From: Streptomyces sp. TLI_146
GTDB taxonomy: Bacteria; Actinomycetota; Actinomycetes; Streptomycetales; Streptomycetaceae
Direction: 5' to 3'
Assembly: GCF_002846415.1 (NCBI RefSeq)
Contig: NZ_PJMX01000001.1
Location: 6,262,001-6,326,000, forward strand
Length of the DNA: 64,000 bases
Position numbers and translations under genes: made by a program. The notes beneath the pieces are model-generated. The model saw nothing but the letters and a program-made list of their open reading frames with translations, made no database searches and was not told the DNA's origin. This document shows, in pieces, positions 1 to 8,607 of this stretch. Each line of letters opens with the position of its first letter. Position 1 is the stretch's first letter.

Positions 1-327
1 ACGGTCCTGCACGCCGACGACACCGGCCACCACACGACCGGCTCCCAGGTCGGCGCGTCCAACGCACCCCGCCAGGGCACCCGCGTCCCGGACTTCGTGA
101 AGCTGTCCGAGGCCATGGGCTGCTACGCGATCCGCTGCGAGCGCCCGGAGGACCTGGACAAGGCCATCGAAGAGGCCAACTCCATCAACGACCGCCCGGT
201 CGTCATCGACTTCATCGTCCACGAGGACGCCCAGGTGTGGCCGATGGTCGCCGCCGGCACCTCCAACGACGAGGTCATGGCCGCCCGGGGCGTCCGTCCC
301 GACTTCGGCGACAACGAAGACGACTGA
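1..327 (+). CDS. ilvB: Acetolactate synthase large subunit, 3' end (partial)
   Basis: This is the C-terminal 108 residues of the catalytic subunit of acetohydroxyacid synthase, which joins pyruvate units, or pyruvate with 2-ketobutyrate, in a ThDP-dependent reaction of valine, leucine and isoleucine synthesis. The reading frame is open from base 1 and ends at TGA 325-327. The visible part has the typical tail of the third (ThDP) domain, with PDFVKLSEAMGCYAIRCE followed by PVVIDFIVHEDAQVWPMV, and ends in an acidic tail. The small-subunit gene ilvN follows 23 bp downstream on the same strand, which supports the call. The 5' part lies outside the window. Confidence 0.95.
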   Translation, partial: TVLHADDTGHHTTGSQVGASNAPRQGTRVPDFVKLSEAMGCYAIRCERPEDLDKAIEEANSINDRPVVIDFIVHEDAQVWPMVAAGTSNDEVMAARGVRPDFGDNEDD

Positions 328-350
328 GAGAGCAGAGAGAGACCGTCACC

Positions 351-878
351 ATGTCGACCAAGCACACGCTCTCCGTCCTGGTGGAGAACACCCCCGGCAT
401 CCTCGCCCGGATCGCCGCGCTCTTCTCCCGCCGCGGCTTCAACATCGACTCGCTCGCCGTCGGTGTCACCGAACACCCCGACATCTCGCGCATCACCATC
501 GTGGTCAATGTCGAGGACCTGCCCCTGGAGCAGGTGACGAAACAGCTCAACAAGCTGGTCAACGTCCTGAAGATCGTCGAACTCGAGCCCAGCGCTGCGA
601 TCCAGCGCGAGCTCGTCCTGGTGAAGGTGCGTGCCGACAACGAAACGCGCTCCCAGATCGTCGAGATCGTCCAGCTGTTCCGCGCCAAGACCGTCGACGT
701 CTCGCCCGAGGCCGTGACCATCGAGGCCACCGGCGGCGCCGACAAGCTGGAGGCGATGCTCAAGATGCTGGAGCAGTTCGGCATCAAGGAGCTCGTCCAG
801 TCCGGGACGATCGCCATAGGGCGCGGCTCGCGGTCCATCACCGACCGCAGCCTGCGTGCCCTGGACCGCACGGCCTGA
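351..878 (+). CDS. ilvN: Acetolactate synthase small (regulatory) subunit
   Basis: This 175-residue protein is the regulatory subunit of acetohydroxyacid synthase; in this family it activates the large subunit and confers valine feedback inhibition. It begins MSTKHTLSVLVENTPGILAR, a classic N-terminal ACT domain (about residues 4-78), and continues with the second half typical of IlvH/IlvN, including KTVDVSPEAVTIEATG. The ATG at 351 is preferred over upstream in-frame starts, which would run into the end of ilvB; the region before it has only a weak purine-rich ribosome site (GAGAGAGA). The length matches the family. It lies between ilvB and ilvC in the usual ilvBNC order. Confidence 0.96.
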   Translation: MSTKHTLSVLVENTPGILARIAALFSRRGFNIDSLAVGVTEHPDISRITIVVNVEDLPLEQVTKQLNKLVNVLKIVELEPSAAIQRELVLVKVRADNETRSQIVEIVQLFRAKTVDVSPEAVTIEATGGADKLEAMLKMLEQFGIKELVQSGTIAIGRGSRSITDRSLRALDRTA

Positions 879-978
879 ACCCGCCCCCTCGCGGTTTCGT
901 ATCGCGAGACTTGAAACTTCCCGACGCATCCCCGCCGTACGGTGGGACGCAACACCAGCACACCAAGGAGATATCCCA

Positions 979-1980
979 GTGGCCGAGCTGTTCTACGACG
1001 CCGACGCCGACCTGTCCATCATCCAGGGCCGCAAGGTCGCTGTGATCGGTTACGGCAGCCAGGGCCACGCCCACGCGCTGTCGCTCCGTGACTCGGGTGT
1101 CGACGTCCGCGTCGGTCTGCACGAGGGCTCCAAGTCCAAGGCCAAGGCCGAGGAGCAGGGCCTGCGCGTGGTCACGCCCGCCGAGGCCGCCGCCGAGGCC
1201 GACGTCATCATGATCCTGGTCCCGGACCCGATCCAGGCCCAGGTCTACGAGGAGTCCATCAAGGACAACCTGAAGGACGGCGACGCGCTGTTCTTCGGCC
1301 ACGGCCTCAACATCCGCTTCGGCTTCATCAAGGCCCCCGAGGGCGTCGACGTCTGCATGGTCGCCCCCAAGGGCCCGGGCCACCTGGTCCGCCGCCAGTA
1401 CGAGGAGGGCCGCGGCGTCCCGTGTATCGCGGCCGTCGAGCAGGACGCGACCGGCAACGGCTTCGCGCTCGCGCTCTCGTACGCCAAGGGCATCGGCGGC
1501 ACCCGGGCGGGCGTCATCAAGACGACCTTCACCGAGGAGACCGAGACCGACCTGTTCGGCGAGCAGGCCGTGCTCTGCGGCGGTACGTCCGCGCTGGTCA
1601 AGGCGGGCTTCGAGACCCTCGTCGAGGCTGGCTACCAGCCGGAGATCGCCTACTTCGAGTGCCTCCACGAGCTGAAGCTCATCGTCGACCTGATGTACGA
1701 GGGCGGCCTGGAGAAGATGCGCTGGTCGGTCTCCGAGACCGCCGAGTGGGGCGACTACGTCACCGGCCCCCGCATCATCACCGCCGACACCAAGGCCGAG
1801 ATGAAGAAGGTCCTCACCGAGATCCAGGACGGCACCTTCGCCAAGAACTGGATGGACGAGTACCACGGCGGTCTGAAGAAGTACAACGAGTACAAGACCC
1901 AGGACGAGAACCACCTCCTGGAGACCACCGGCAAGGAGCTGCGCAAGCTCATGAGCTGGGTGAACGACGAGGAGGCGTAA
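979..1980 (+). CDS. ilvC: Ketol-acid reductoisomerase
   Basis: This 333-residue enzyme catalyses the Mg- and NADPH-dependent isomerisation and reduction of acetolactate or acetohydroxybutyrate, the second common step of branched-chain amino acid synthesis. The Rossmann fingerprint VAVIGYGSQGHAHAL lies near residue 18. Metal-binding residues occur in DLFGEQAVLCGG and YFECLHELKLIVDLMYEGG. The length fits the short class I enzyme. The GTG start at 979 follows AAGGAG at 965-970; the longer open frame upstream would read into the ilvN tail. A strong hairpin terminator follows at 1991-2017, closing the ilvBNC unit. Confidence 0.97.
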   Translation: MAELFYDADADLSIIQGRKVAVIGYGSQGHAHALSLRDSGVDVRVGLHEGSKSKAKAEEQGLRVVTPAEAAAEADVIMILVPDPIQAQVYEESIKDNLKDGDALFFGHGLNIRFGFIKAPEGVDVCMVAPKGPGHLVRRQYEEGRGVPCIAAVEQDATGNGFALALSYAKGIGGTRAGVIKTTFTEETETDLFGEQAVLCGGTSALVKAGFETLVEAGYQPEIAYFECLHELKLIVDLMYEGGLEKMRWSVSETAEWGDYVTGPRIITADTKAEMKKVLTEIQDGTFAKNWMDEYHGGLKKYNEYKTQDENHLLETTGKELRKLMSWVNDEEA

Positions 1981-1990
1981 GCCTTCGCGA

Positions 1991-2017
1991 GGGGCCGCGG
2001 CGATACGCCGCGGCCCC
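1991..2017 (+). terminator. Terminator after ilvC
   Basis: A perfect 12-bp stem (GGGGCCGCGGCG / CGCCGCGGCCCC) with a 3-nt loop starts 10 bp after the ilvC stop and is followed by TTG. It probably ends the ilvBNC transcript and separates it from serA. Confidence 0.8.
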
Positions 2018-2212
2018 TTGTCCATCCCGTCCACACCCAGACGGGTGACATTCCGCCACGGCGGAAAAGACCACCTAGAGCACCACTACACTGCTGCTCA
2101 ATACCTACGCGTCAGGCCCACAGCGTCGTGCGTCTTCTACGCGGCTAGCAAACCTCCACCGCCTGCGGCCGTCGGGACGGCAGTCCGCAGCATTGGACTT
2201 GTGAGGACTCAC

Positions 2213-3802
2213 GTGAGCTCGAAACCTGTCGTACTCATCGCTGAAGAGCTGTCGCCCGCCACCGTCGACGCCCTCGGTCCGGACTTCGAGATCCGGCACT
2301 GCAACGGAGCCGACCGCGCCGAACTGCTGCCCGCCATCGCCGACGTGGACGCGATCCTGATCCGCTCCGCGACCAAGGTCGACGCCGAGGCCGTCGCCGC
2401 CGCGAAGAAGCTGAGGGTCGTCGCCCGTGCGGGCGTGGGCCTGGACAACGTGGACGTCTCCGCCGCCACCAAGGCCGGCGTGATGGTCGTCAACGCCCCG
2501 ACCTCCAACATCGTCACCGCCGCCGAGCTCGCCTGCGGTCTGCTGGTCGCCACCGCGCGCAACATCCCGCAGGCCAACACCGCGCTGAAGAACGGCGAGT
2601 GGAAGCGGAACAAGTACACCGGCGTCGAGCTGAGCGAGAAGACCCTCGGCGTCGTGGGCCTCGGCCGCATCGGCGTCCTGGTCGCCCAGCGCATGTCGGC
2701 CTTCGGCATGAAGATCGTCGCGTACGACCCCTATGTGCAGCCCGCGCGCGCCGCGCAGATGGGCGTCAAGCTCCTCACCCTCGACGAGCTGCTCCAGGTC
2801 GCGGACTTCATCACCGTGCACCTGCCCAAGACCCCCGAGACGCTCGGCCTCATCGGCGACGAGGCGCTCCACAAGGTCCAGCCGCACGTCCGGATCGTGA
2901 ACGCGGCGCGCGGCGGCATCGTCGACGAGGCCGCGCTGTACTCGGCGCTCAAGGAGGGCCGCGTCGCGGGCGCGGGCCTCGACGTGTACGCGAAGGAGCC
3001 CTGCACGGACTCCCCGCTCTTCGAGCTCGACCAGGTCGTCTGCACCCCGCACCTGGGCGCCTCCACCGACGAGGCCCAGGAGAAGGCGGGCATCGCGGTC
3101 GCCCGCTCGGTCCGTCTGGCGCTCGCCGGCGAGCTGGTGCCGGACGCGGTCAACGTCCAGGGCGGCGTCATCGCCGAGGACGTCAAGCCGGGTCTGCCGC
3201 TCGCCGAGCGCCTGGGCCGGATCTTCACCGCGCTCGCGGGCGAGGTGGCGGTCCGCCTCGACGTCGAGGTGTACGGCGAGATCACCCAGCACGATGTGAA
3301 GGTGCTCGAACTCAGCGCGCTCAAGGGCGTGTTCGAGGACGTGGTCGACGAGACCGTCTCGTACGTGAACGCCCCTCTCTTCGCGCAGGAGCGCGGCGTC
3401 GAGGTCCGTCTCACCACGAGCTCGGAGTCGCCGGACCACCGCAACGTGGTCACCGTGCGCGGCACGCTCTCGGGCGGCGAGGAGGTGGCGGTCTCCGGCA
3501 CGCTTGCGGGCCCCAAGCACCTCCAGAAGATCGTGGCGATCGGCGACTTCGACGTGGACCTGGCGCTCGCCGACCACATGGTCGTGCTGCGTTACGAGGA
3601 CCGCCCCGGTGTCGTCGGCACGGTCGGCCAGATCCTCGGCGAGGCGGGTCTGAACATCGCGGGCATGCAGGTCGCTCGTGCGGAGGAGGGCGGCGAGGCG
3701 TTGGCCGTCCTGACCGTGGACGACAGCGTGCCGCAGCCGGTGCTGAACGAGGTCGCGGAGACGATCGGTGCGGCGTCTGCCCGTTCGGTGAACCTGGTCT
3801 GA
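2213..3802 (+). CDS. serA: D-3-phosphoglycerate dehydrogenase
   Basis: This 529-residue enzyme oxidises 3-phosphoglycerate to 3-phosphohydroxypyruvate, the first step of serine synthesis. The order is a split substrate-binding domain, the NAD-binding Rossmann domain with VVGLGRIG, and the D-2-hydroxyacid dehydrogenase signature with VRIVNAARGGIVDE and the catalytic histidine in CTPHLGAST. An intervening (allosteric substrate-binding) domain and a C-terminal ACT domain (VLRYEDRPGVVGTVGQIL) follow, so this is the long form known from actinobacteria. The GTG at 2213 has GAGG six bases upstream; an in-frame GTG at 2201 is the main alternative. The roughly 195-bp gap after the ilvC terminator suggests its own promoter. 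Confidence 0.95.
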   Translation: MSSKPVVLIAEELSPATVDALGPDFEIRHCNGADRAELLPAIADVDAILIRSATKVDAEAVAAAKKLRVVARAGVGLDNVDVSAATKAGVMVVNAPTSNIVTAAELACGLLVATARNIPQANTALKNGEWKRNKYTGVELSEKTLGVVGLGRIGVLVAQRMSAFGMKIVAYDPYVQPARAAQMGVKLLTLDELLQVADFITVHLPKTPETLGLIGDEALHKVQPHVRIVNAARGGIVDEAALYSALKEGRVAGAGLDVYAKEPCTDSPLFELDQVVCTPHLGASTDEAQEKAGIAVARSVRLALAGELVPDAVNVQGGVIAEDVKPGLPLAERLGRIFTALAGEVAVRLDVEVYGEITQHDVKVLELSALKGVFEDVVDETVSYVNAPLFAQERGVEVRLTTSSESPDHRNVVTVRGTLSGGEEVAVSGTLAGPKHLQKIVAIGDFDVDLALADHMVVLRYEDRPGVVGTVGQILGEAGLNIAGMQVARAEEGGEALAVLTVDDSVPQPVLNEVAETIGAASARSVNLV

Positions 3803-3830
3803 TCTGTCGGCTGGGATGGTGCTGGCTTGC

Positions 3831-3882
3831 TCGCGCAGTTCCCCGCGCCCCTGGGTATTTAGGGGCGCGGGGAACTGCGCGA
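3831..3882. repeat. Dispersed palindrome, copy A (possible serA terminator)
   Basis: Perfect 22-bp arms (core GCAGTTCCCCGCGCCCCT and its complement) enclose an 8-nt loop, beginning 28 bp after the serA stop. The same palindrome recurs at about 16.5, 21.1, 30.4, 40.0 and 56.6 kb. Here it is the only strong hairpin after serA and may act as its terminator. Confidence 0.85.
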
Positions 3883-3942
3883 TCGGCCCACCACGGTTCG
3901 CAGCCGAAAGACCACCCCTCGACACGATGCGCCGATCCCGCC

Positions 3943-3982
3943 ATACGCGCGTATTACACGTACGTATAAAACCCGGTAGGCT
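3943..3982 (+). promoter_or_regulatory. Promoter and candidate operator of the TetR gene
   Basis: Two abutting 12-bp sites, the perfect palindrome ATACGCGCGTAT (3943-3954) and the related ACACGTACGTAT (3956-3967), overlap a possible -35 (TTACAC 3954-3959). A -10-like TAGGCT (3977-3982) lies 17 bp further and six bases before the ATG at 3989. The layout suggests an autoregulated TetR gene with a leaderless or nearly leaderless transcript. Confidence 0.55.
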
Positions 3983-3988
3983 CCCCTC

Positions 3989-4585
3989 ATGGGACACCGT
4001 GAGGATCTGCTAGAGGGCGCCAAGCGCTGCCTGCTGGAGAAGGGCTTCGCGCGCACGACAGCGCGGGACATCGTCAAGGAGTCGGGGACGAATCTCGCGT
4101 CCATCGGCTACCACTACGGCTCCAAGGACGCGCTGCTCGCGCAGGCCTACATCGCCCTGGTGGAAGGGATCTCGGAGGCCTTCGACGCCCCCCAGCAGGT
4201 GGCGGCCACCGAGCCCGGCTCCCTGGAGCGCTTCCAGGAGGTCTGGTCGAACATCATCGCCACCATGGAGCAGCCCGGCTCGATGTGGCACCTCAGCATG
4301 GAGATCGTCGTCATGGGCGACCAGCTGCCGGGGGTCCGCGACCATCTGGCGCAGGCCCAGCGCGAGGGTGCGCGCGGCATCATCCCCATGTTCATGGGGG
4401 GCGAGGAGGCCGAGGTCGGCGACGACGAGGTCGACACGCTCGGCAAGCTCTATATGACGATGCTGATGGGGCTCATCGCCCAGTGGACGTTCGACCCCGG
4501 TACGGCGTCGAGCGCGGCCGAGCTGACGGAGGGGCTGCGGCGGCTCATCGCGGCGGCCGGACCCGACAAGCCCTCACAGGCGTGA
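3989..4585 (+). CDS. TetR/AcrR family transcriptional regulator
   Basis: This 198-residue protein begins with a TetR helix-turn-helix: residues about 4-50 contain DLLEGAKRCLLEKGFARTTA followed by SGTNLASIGYHYGSKDALL. The rest is the helical ligand-binding and dimerisation domain; the ligand is unknown. No Shine-Dalgarno site precedes the ATG, and a -10-like TAGGCT sits six bases upstream. The upstream region carries palindromes that could be its own operator. Its 3' end overlaps the convergent PucR-type gene by 12 bp, so the two transcripts collide tail to tail. Confidence 0.9.
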   Translation: MGHREDLLEGAKRCLLEKGFARTTARDIVKESGTNLASIGYHYGSKDALLAQAYIALVEGISEAFDAPQQVAATEPGSLERFQEVWSNIIATMEQPGSMWHLSMEIVVMGDQLPGVRDHLAQAQREGARGIIPMFMGGEEAEVGDDEVDTLGKLYMTMLMGLIAQWTFDPGTASSAAELTEGLRRLIAAAGPDKPSQA

Positions 4586-5764
4586 CGCCTTCAGAGCCAT
4601 GTGCAGCAGCAGCCGGTCCTCGCCCTCGTCGAGGTCGAGACCGGTGAGCTGCTCGACCCGGGAGAGCCGGTAGTAGAGGGTCTGGCGGTGGATGCCGAGT
4701 GCCGCCGCCGTGCGGCCCGCCTGGCCCGCGCAGTCGAGGAACACCTCGGCGGTGCGGGCCAGTTCGGTGTGTGCCGGGGTGAGCAGGGCGCGGACCGCCA
4801 CGTCGTGGGACGCGGTGTCGGGGAGCGCGGTCAGCAGCCGGTACGGGCCGATCGCCGCCCACTCGGCGACCGGGCCGAGCCCGGGTGCGGCCAGCGCGGC
4901 CCGGGCCGCCGAGGCGGCCTCGTGCCAGGAGGCGGGCAGCTCGCCCAGGCCCCGGCGGGGGAGCGCGACCCCGGCGGCGGCGCCCGGCCCCGCCGTGGCA
5001 CGCAGCCGCTCGGCGGCGGTCAGCGCGGGCGCGAGCGCGTCGGCCGAGCGGAGCCGGACGAGCGCGCCGAGCACCTGGGCGCGCGGCGCCTCCAAGGGTT
5101 CGGCCTCCTCCCCGTGCGCCCCCCACGGCACCGCGCACAGCGCCGCCGTCCCGGGAACGGTCCGTACCGACGGGGTCTCCTGGGGCCAGGGGCTGACGCA
5201 GACCACCGCGTGCAGACCGTCCGCGTCCGGGCCGAGCGCCGCGCGCAGGGCCGCCGTCGCCATGTCGCGCTGCCAGCCCCGCCCGGCGGTCAGCGCCGCC
5301 CGGAACTCGCGCGAGAGGTCGGCGCCCGCCTGCGTCTCGTCGGCGAGCAGGCCGCCGATGCGGGCGGCCACCTCCATCGCGGCGGCCAGGCGGTCCTCGG
5401 CCGGGCCCGGGTCGGCGTCCAGCAGCCATACGTAACCGAGCACCACGCCGCGGTGGCGGACCGGCAGGCAGACGCGGTCGCGGAAGACGCCCGCCTCGGG
5501 GGCCGCCGGGATACGGACCGGGCCGGTCGCCCGGGTGATGCCGAAGCCCTCGAACCAGGCGCGGACCGCCGGGGTGGAGCGGCGGGTCAGGATCGAGCGC
5601 GTGCGCACCGGGTCCATGGCCGAGTCGTCCTCGGAGTCGTGCGCACCGAACGCGATCAGCCCGAAGTCCCGGTCCTCCAGGGTCGCGGGGGCACCGAGCA
5701 GCGCCGAGATCTCATCGACCAGGTCCTGGTAGTCGCCCTTCACAGCAGCCATTCTCGCGCACAT
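4574..5764 (-). CDS. PucR/CdaR-type transcriptional regulator (probable proline catabolism regulator)
   Basis: About 396 residues. The C-terminal end is the PucR-type helix-turn-helix (AAALGIHRQTLYYRLSRVE near residues 345-370), preceded by a GGDEF-like/GAF-like middle region and an N-terminal sensory part (EISALLGAPATLEDRDFGLIAFG). It is transcribed away from the proline dehydrogenase gene, so a role in controlling proline degradation is a reasonable inference. The start is uncertain: ATG 5764 has GAAGG eight bases upstream, whereas ATG 5752, GTG 5743 and GTG 5803 have poorer sites. It overlaps the TetR gene tail to tail. Confidence 0.85.
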   Translation of the reverse strand: MCARMAAVKGDYQDLVDEISALLGAPATLEDRDFGLIAFGAHDSEDDSAMDPVRTRSILTRRSTPAVRAWFEGFGITRATGPVRIPAAPEAGVFRDRVCLPVRHRGVVLGYVWLLDADPGPAEDRLAAAMEVAARIGGLLADETQAGADLSREFRAALTAGRGWQRDMATAALRAALGPDADGLHAVVCVSPWPQETPSVRTVPGTAALCAVPWGAHGEEAEPLEAPRAQVLGALVRLRSADALAPALTAAERLRATAGPGAAAGVALPRRGLGELPASWHEAASAARAALAAPGLGPVAEWAAIGPYRLLTALPDTASHDVAVRALLTPAHTELARTAEVFLDCAGQAGRTAAALGIHRQTLYYRLSRVEQLTGLDLDEGEDRLLLHMALKASRL

Positions 5765-5776
5765 CGGCGCCGCCTT

Positions 5777-5847
5777 CAGACATCTGTCTGAGATGCGGGG
5801 CACGGATGCGTGACAGGTGTCGATGGCAGAGGATCGGAAGGATCCTT
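5777..5847. promoter_or_regulatory. Candidate operators between pucR-like gene and proline dehydrogenase
   Basis: The divergent gap holds CAGACA-N2-TGTCTG (5777-5790), overlapping the ribosome site of the regulator, and the 10-bp palindrome AAGGATCCTT (5838-5847). Either could bind the PucR-type regulator. No footprint evidence can be read from sequence. Confidence 0.4.
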
Positions 5848-5927
5848 AGGTTTCACGGTGGTTCTCCGTGCCGTTCCCGGAACGTCGGGTTTCGGCCCCC
5901 TGCTACCCCTTTCCATGGAGGTGCCCC

Positions 5928-6854
5928 GTGCTGGGTCCCGTGATCCTCGCCGCGTCGCGGAGCGACAAGATGCGCCGTTTCATCTCGGCCGCGCCCGGCA
6001 CCAAGCAGGTCGTCGACCGGTTCATCGCCGGTGAGACGGTCGAGCAGGTCGTGCCGATCGTCAAGGACGCCGCGGGCAAGGGCCTGGAGGTCACCCTGGA
6101 CGTGGTGGGCGAGGACATCACCACCGTGGAGCAGTCGTACGCCGCGCGCGACGCCTACCTCCAGCTGATCGAGCGCCTCAAGGACCTGGACCTGGGCACC
6201 CGCGCCGAGATGTCGGTGAAGCTCTCCATGTTCGGCCAGGCGCTGGAGGGCGGCCACGAGCTCGCCCTGGCCAACGTCCGCCCGGTCGTCGAGGCCGCCG
6301 CCGCCATCGGCACCACGGTCACCCTGGACGCCGAGGACCACACCACCCTCGACTCGATGTTCGCCATCCACGAGGAGCTGCGGAAGGACTTCCCGCAGAC
6401 CGGCTGCGTCATCCAGGCGTACCTCTTCCGTACCGAGGACGACGCCCGCCGCCTGTCCGCCGCCGGCAGCCGCGTCCGGATCGTGAAGGGCGCCTACAAG
6501 GAGCCCGCCTCCGTCGCGTACCAGGACAAGGGCGAGATCGACAAGGCGTACGTCCGCATCCTGAAGATCCTCATGGACGGCGAGGCGTACCCGATGATCG
6601 GGTCGCACGACCCGCGCCTGATAGCCATCACCCAGGAGCTCGCGCGCCGTGCCGGGCGCAAGCTGGACGAGTACGAGTTCCAGATGCTGTACGGCATCCG
6701 CAGCGACGAGCACGTCCGGCTCGCGGCCGAGGGCCACCGGATGCGCGTCTACACGGCGTACGGCACCGACTGGTACGGCTACTTCATGCGCCGCCTCGCG
6801 GAGAAGCCGGCCAACCTGCTCTTCTTCGCCCGCTCCATTCTCACCAAGGGCTGA
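5928..6854 (+). CDS. Proline dehydrogenase
   Basis: This 308-residue FAD enzyme oxidises proline to 1-pyrroline-5-carboxylate and is the monofunctional type found in actinobacteria. The barrel motifs TRAEMSVKLSMFGQAL, VTLDAEDHTTLDS, GCVIQAYLFRTEDDARRL and VRIVKGAYKEP are visible, ending with EYEFQMLYGIR. The GTG at 5928 has GGAGG at 5917-5921; an upstream in-frame start at 5868 lacks a ribosome site. The dehydrogenase for the next step follows 34 bp downstream, so the two form an operon, with the PucR-type regulator divergent. Confidence 0.94.
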   Translation: MLGPVILAASRSDKMRRFISAAPGTKQVVDRFIAGETVEQVVPIVKDAAGKGLEVTLDVVGEDITTVEQSYAARDAYLQLIERLKDLDLGTRAEMSVKLSMFGQALEGGHELALANVRPVVEAAAAIGTTVTLDAEDHTTLDSMFAIHEELRKDFPQTGCVIQAYLFRTEDDARRLSAAGSRVRIVKGAYKEPASVAYQDKGEIDKAYVRILKILMDGEAYPMIGSHDPRLIAITQELARRAGRKLDEYEFQMLYGIRSDEHVRLAAEGHRMRVYTAYGTDWYGYFMRRLAEKPANLLFFARSILTKG

Positions 6855-6888
6855 GCCCACCACCCCTCATCAAGGAGTTCAGAGACTC

Positions 6889-8520
6889 ATGGACGCTGTA
6901 ACCCAGGTCCCCGCTCCCGTCAACGAGCCGGTGCACGGCTACGCCCCGGGTTCGCCCGAGCGTGCGCGCCTCGAAGCCAAGCTCAAGGAGCTGGCCCAGA
7001 ACCCGATCGAGCTGCCGATGACCATCGGCGGCGAGAAGCGGATGGGCGGCGGCGAGCGCTTCGACGTCGTGCAGCCGCACAACCACCAGGCCGTCATCGG
7101 CACCTACGCCAACGCCACCACCCAGGACGCCCAGGACGCGATCGACGCCGCCCTGGCCGCCGCCCCGGCGTGGCGCGCGATGTCCTTCGACGACCGCGCC
7201 GCGATCATCCTGCGCGCCGCCGAGCTGCTCGCCGGTCCCTGGCGCGAGACGCTGGCCGCGTCCACCATGCTCGGCCAGTCGAAGACCGCCCAGCAGGCCG
7301 AGATCGACACCCCGTGCGAGCTCGTCGACTTCTGGCGCTTCAACGTCCACTACGCCCGCCAGCTGCTCGCCGAGCAGCCCCCGGCGAACTCCCCGGGCGT
7401 GTGGAACCGCATGGACCACCGTCCGCTGGAAGGTTTCGTCTACGCGATCACGCCGTTCAACTTCACGGCCATCGCGGGCAACCTGCCGACCGCCCCGGCC
7501 CTGATGGGCAACGTGGTCGTGTGGAAGCCGTCCCCGACCCAGACCCACGCCGCCGTGCTGCTGATGCAGCTCCTGGAGGAGGCCGGGCTGCCCAAGGGCG
7601 TCATCAACCTGGTCACCGGCGACGGCCTGGCCGTCTCCGAGATCGCGCTGAACCACCGCGACCTGGCGGGCATCCACTTCACCGGTTCCACCAAGACCTT
7701 CCAGCACCTGTGGAAGACGGTCGGCACCAACATCGAGAAGTACCGCACCTACCCGCGTCTGGTCGGCGAGACCGGCGGCAAGGACTTCGTCGTCGCGCAC
7801 CCCAGCGCCGACCGCGCGGTCCTGAAGACCGCCCTGACCCGTGGCTCCTTCGAGTTCCAGGGCCAGAAGTGCTCGGCCTCCTCGCGCGCGTACATCCCGG
7901 CGTCGATCTGGAACGACGGCTTCAAGGAGGAGTTCGCGGCCGAGGTCGACGGCATCACCATGGGTGACGTCACCGACCTGTCGAACTTCATCGGCGCCGT
8001 CATCGACGAGCGCTCGTTCGCCAAGAACAAGGCCGCGATCGACCGCGCCAAGGCCGACGCCTCCTGCACGATCGTGGCCGGCGGCACCTACGACGACTCG
8101 GTCGGCTACTTCGTCCGCCCGACCGTCATTGAGTGCTCGGACCCGGAGAACGAGGTCTTCACGACCGAGTACTTCGGCCCGATCCTGGCGATCCACGTCT
8201 ACGAGGACGACAAGTACGACGAGATGCTGACCCAGATGGAGTCGGTCTCGGACTACGCCCTCACCGGCTCGGTCATCTCCGGCGACCGCGCGGCGGCCGC
8301 GTACACGATGGACAAGCTCCGCTACGCGGCGGGCAACTTCTACATCAACGACAAGTCGACCGGCGCCGTCGTCGGCCAGCAGCCCTTCGGCGGCGGCCGT
8401 GCCTCGGGCACCAACGACAAGGCGGGCGCCCCCCAGAACCTGATGCGCTGGACGCTGACCCGCGCCATCAAGGAGACCCTGGTCCCGCCGACCGACTACA
8501 CGTACCCGCACATGGGCTGA
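6889..8520 (+). CDS. L-glutamate gamma-semialdehyde (1-pyrroline-5-carboxylate) dehydrogenase
   Basis: This 543-residue aldehyde dehydrogenase oxidises glutamate semialdehyde to glutamate using NAD, completing proline degradation. Visible features are the cofactor region AGNLPTAPALMGNVVVWKPS, the Rossmann segment GIHFTGSTKTFQHLW, the general base glutamate in VGETGGKD, the catalytic cysteine in SFEFQGQKCSASSRAYIP, and the C-terminal QQPFGGGRASGTNDKAG typical of the P5CDH subgroup. ATG 6889 is preceded by AAGGAG (6872-6877). It is the last gene of the unit and is followed by a strong terminator. Confidence 0.95.
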   Translation: MDAVTQVPAPVNEPVHGYAPGSPERARLEAKLKELAQNPIELPMTIGGEKRMGGGERFDVVQPHNHQAVIGTYANATTQDAQDAIDAALAAAPAWRAMSFDDRAAIILRAAELLAGPWRETLAASTMLGQSKTAQQAEIDTPCELVDFWRFNVHYARQLLAEQPPANSPGVWNRMDHRPLEGFVYAITPFNFTAIAGNLPTAPALMGNVVVWKPSPTQTHAAVLLMQLLEEAGLPKGVINLVTGDGLAVSEIALNHRDLAGIHFTGSTKTFQHLWKTVGTNIEKYRTYPRLVGETGGKDFVVAHPSADRAVLKTALTRGSFEFQGQKCSASSRAYIPASIWNDGFKEEFAAEVDGITMGDVTDLSNFIGAVIDERSFAKNKAAIDRAKADASCTIVAGGTYDDSVGYFVRPTVIECSDPENEVFTTEYFGPILAIHVYEDDKYDEMLTQMESVSDYALTGSVISGDRAAAAYTMDKLRYAAGNFYINDKSTGAVVGQQPFGGGRASGTNDKAGAPQNLMRWTLTRAIKETLVPPTDYTYPHMG

Positions 8521-8540
8521 CGTCCGGTCACTTCTGAACC

Positions 8541-8585
8541 CCGCCCCCGTCCTTGGTCCCCCAACCGAGGACGGGGGCGGTTTCC
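8541..8585 (+). terminator. Terminator after the proline operon
   Basis: A 13-bp perfect stem (CCGCCCCCGTCCT / AGGACGGGGGCGG) with a 14-nt loop, followed by TTTCC, lies 20 bp after the dehydrogenase stop. It may serve both converging units. Confidence 0.8.
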
Positions 8586-8607
8586 ATTTCCCGATCCGTG
8601 GGGCCCT

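Noticed and set aside
888..908. CTCGCG-N9-CGCGAG between ilvN and ilvC considered as a terminator or riboswitch
   Set aside because: The stem is only six base pairs with no T-run, and no known riboswitch core is recognisable; at most it is a minor processing hairpin.
2105..3997. Minus-strand frame of 630 codons opposite serA
   Set aside because: Antisense shadow of serA with no domain features.
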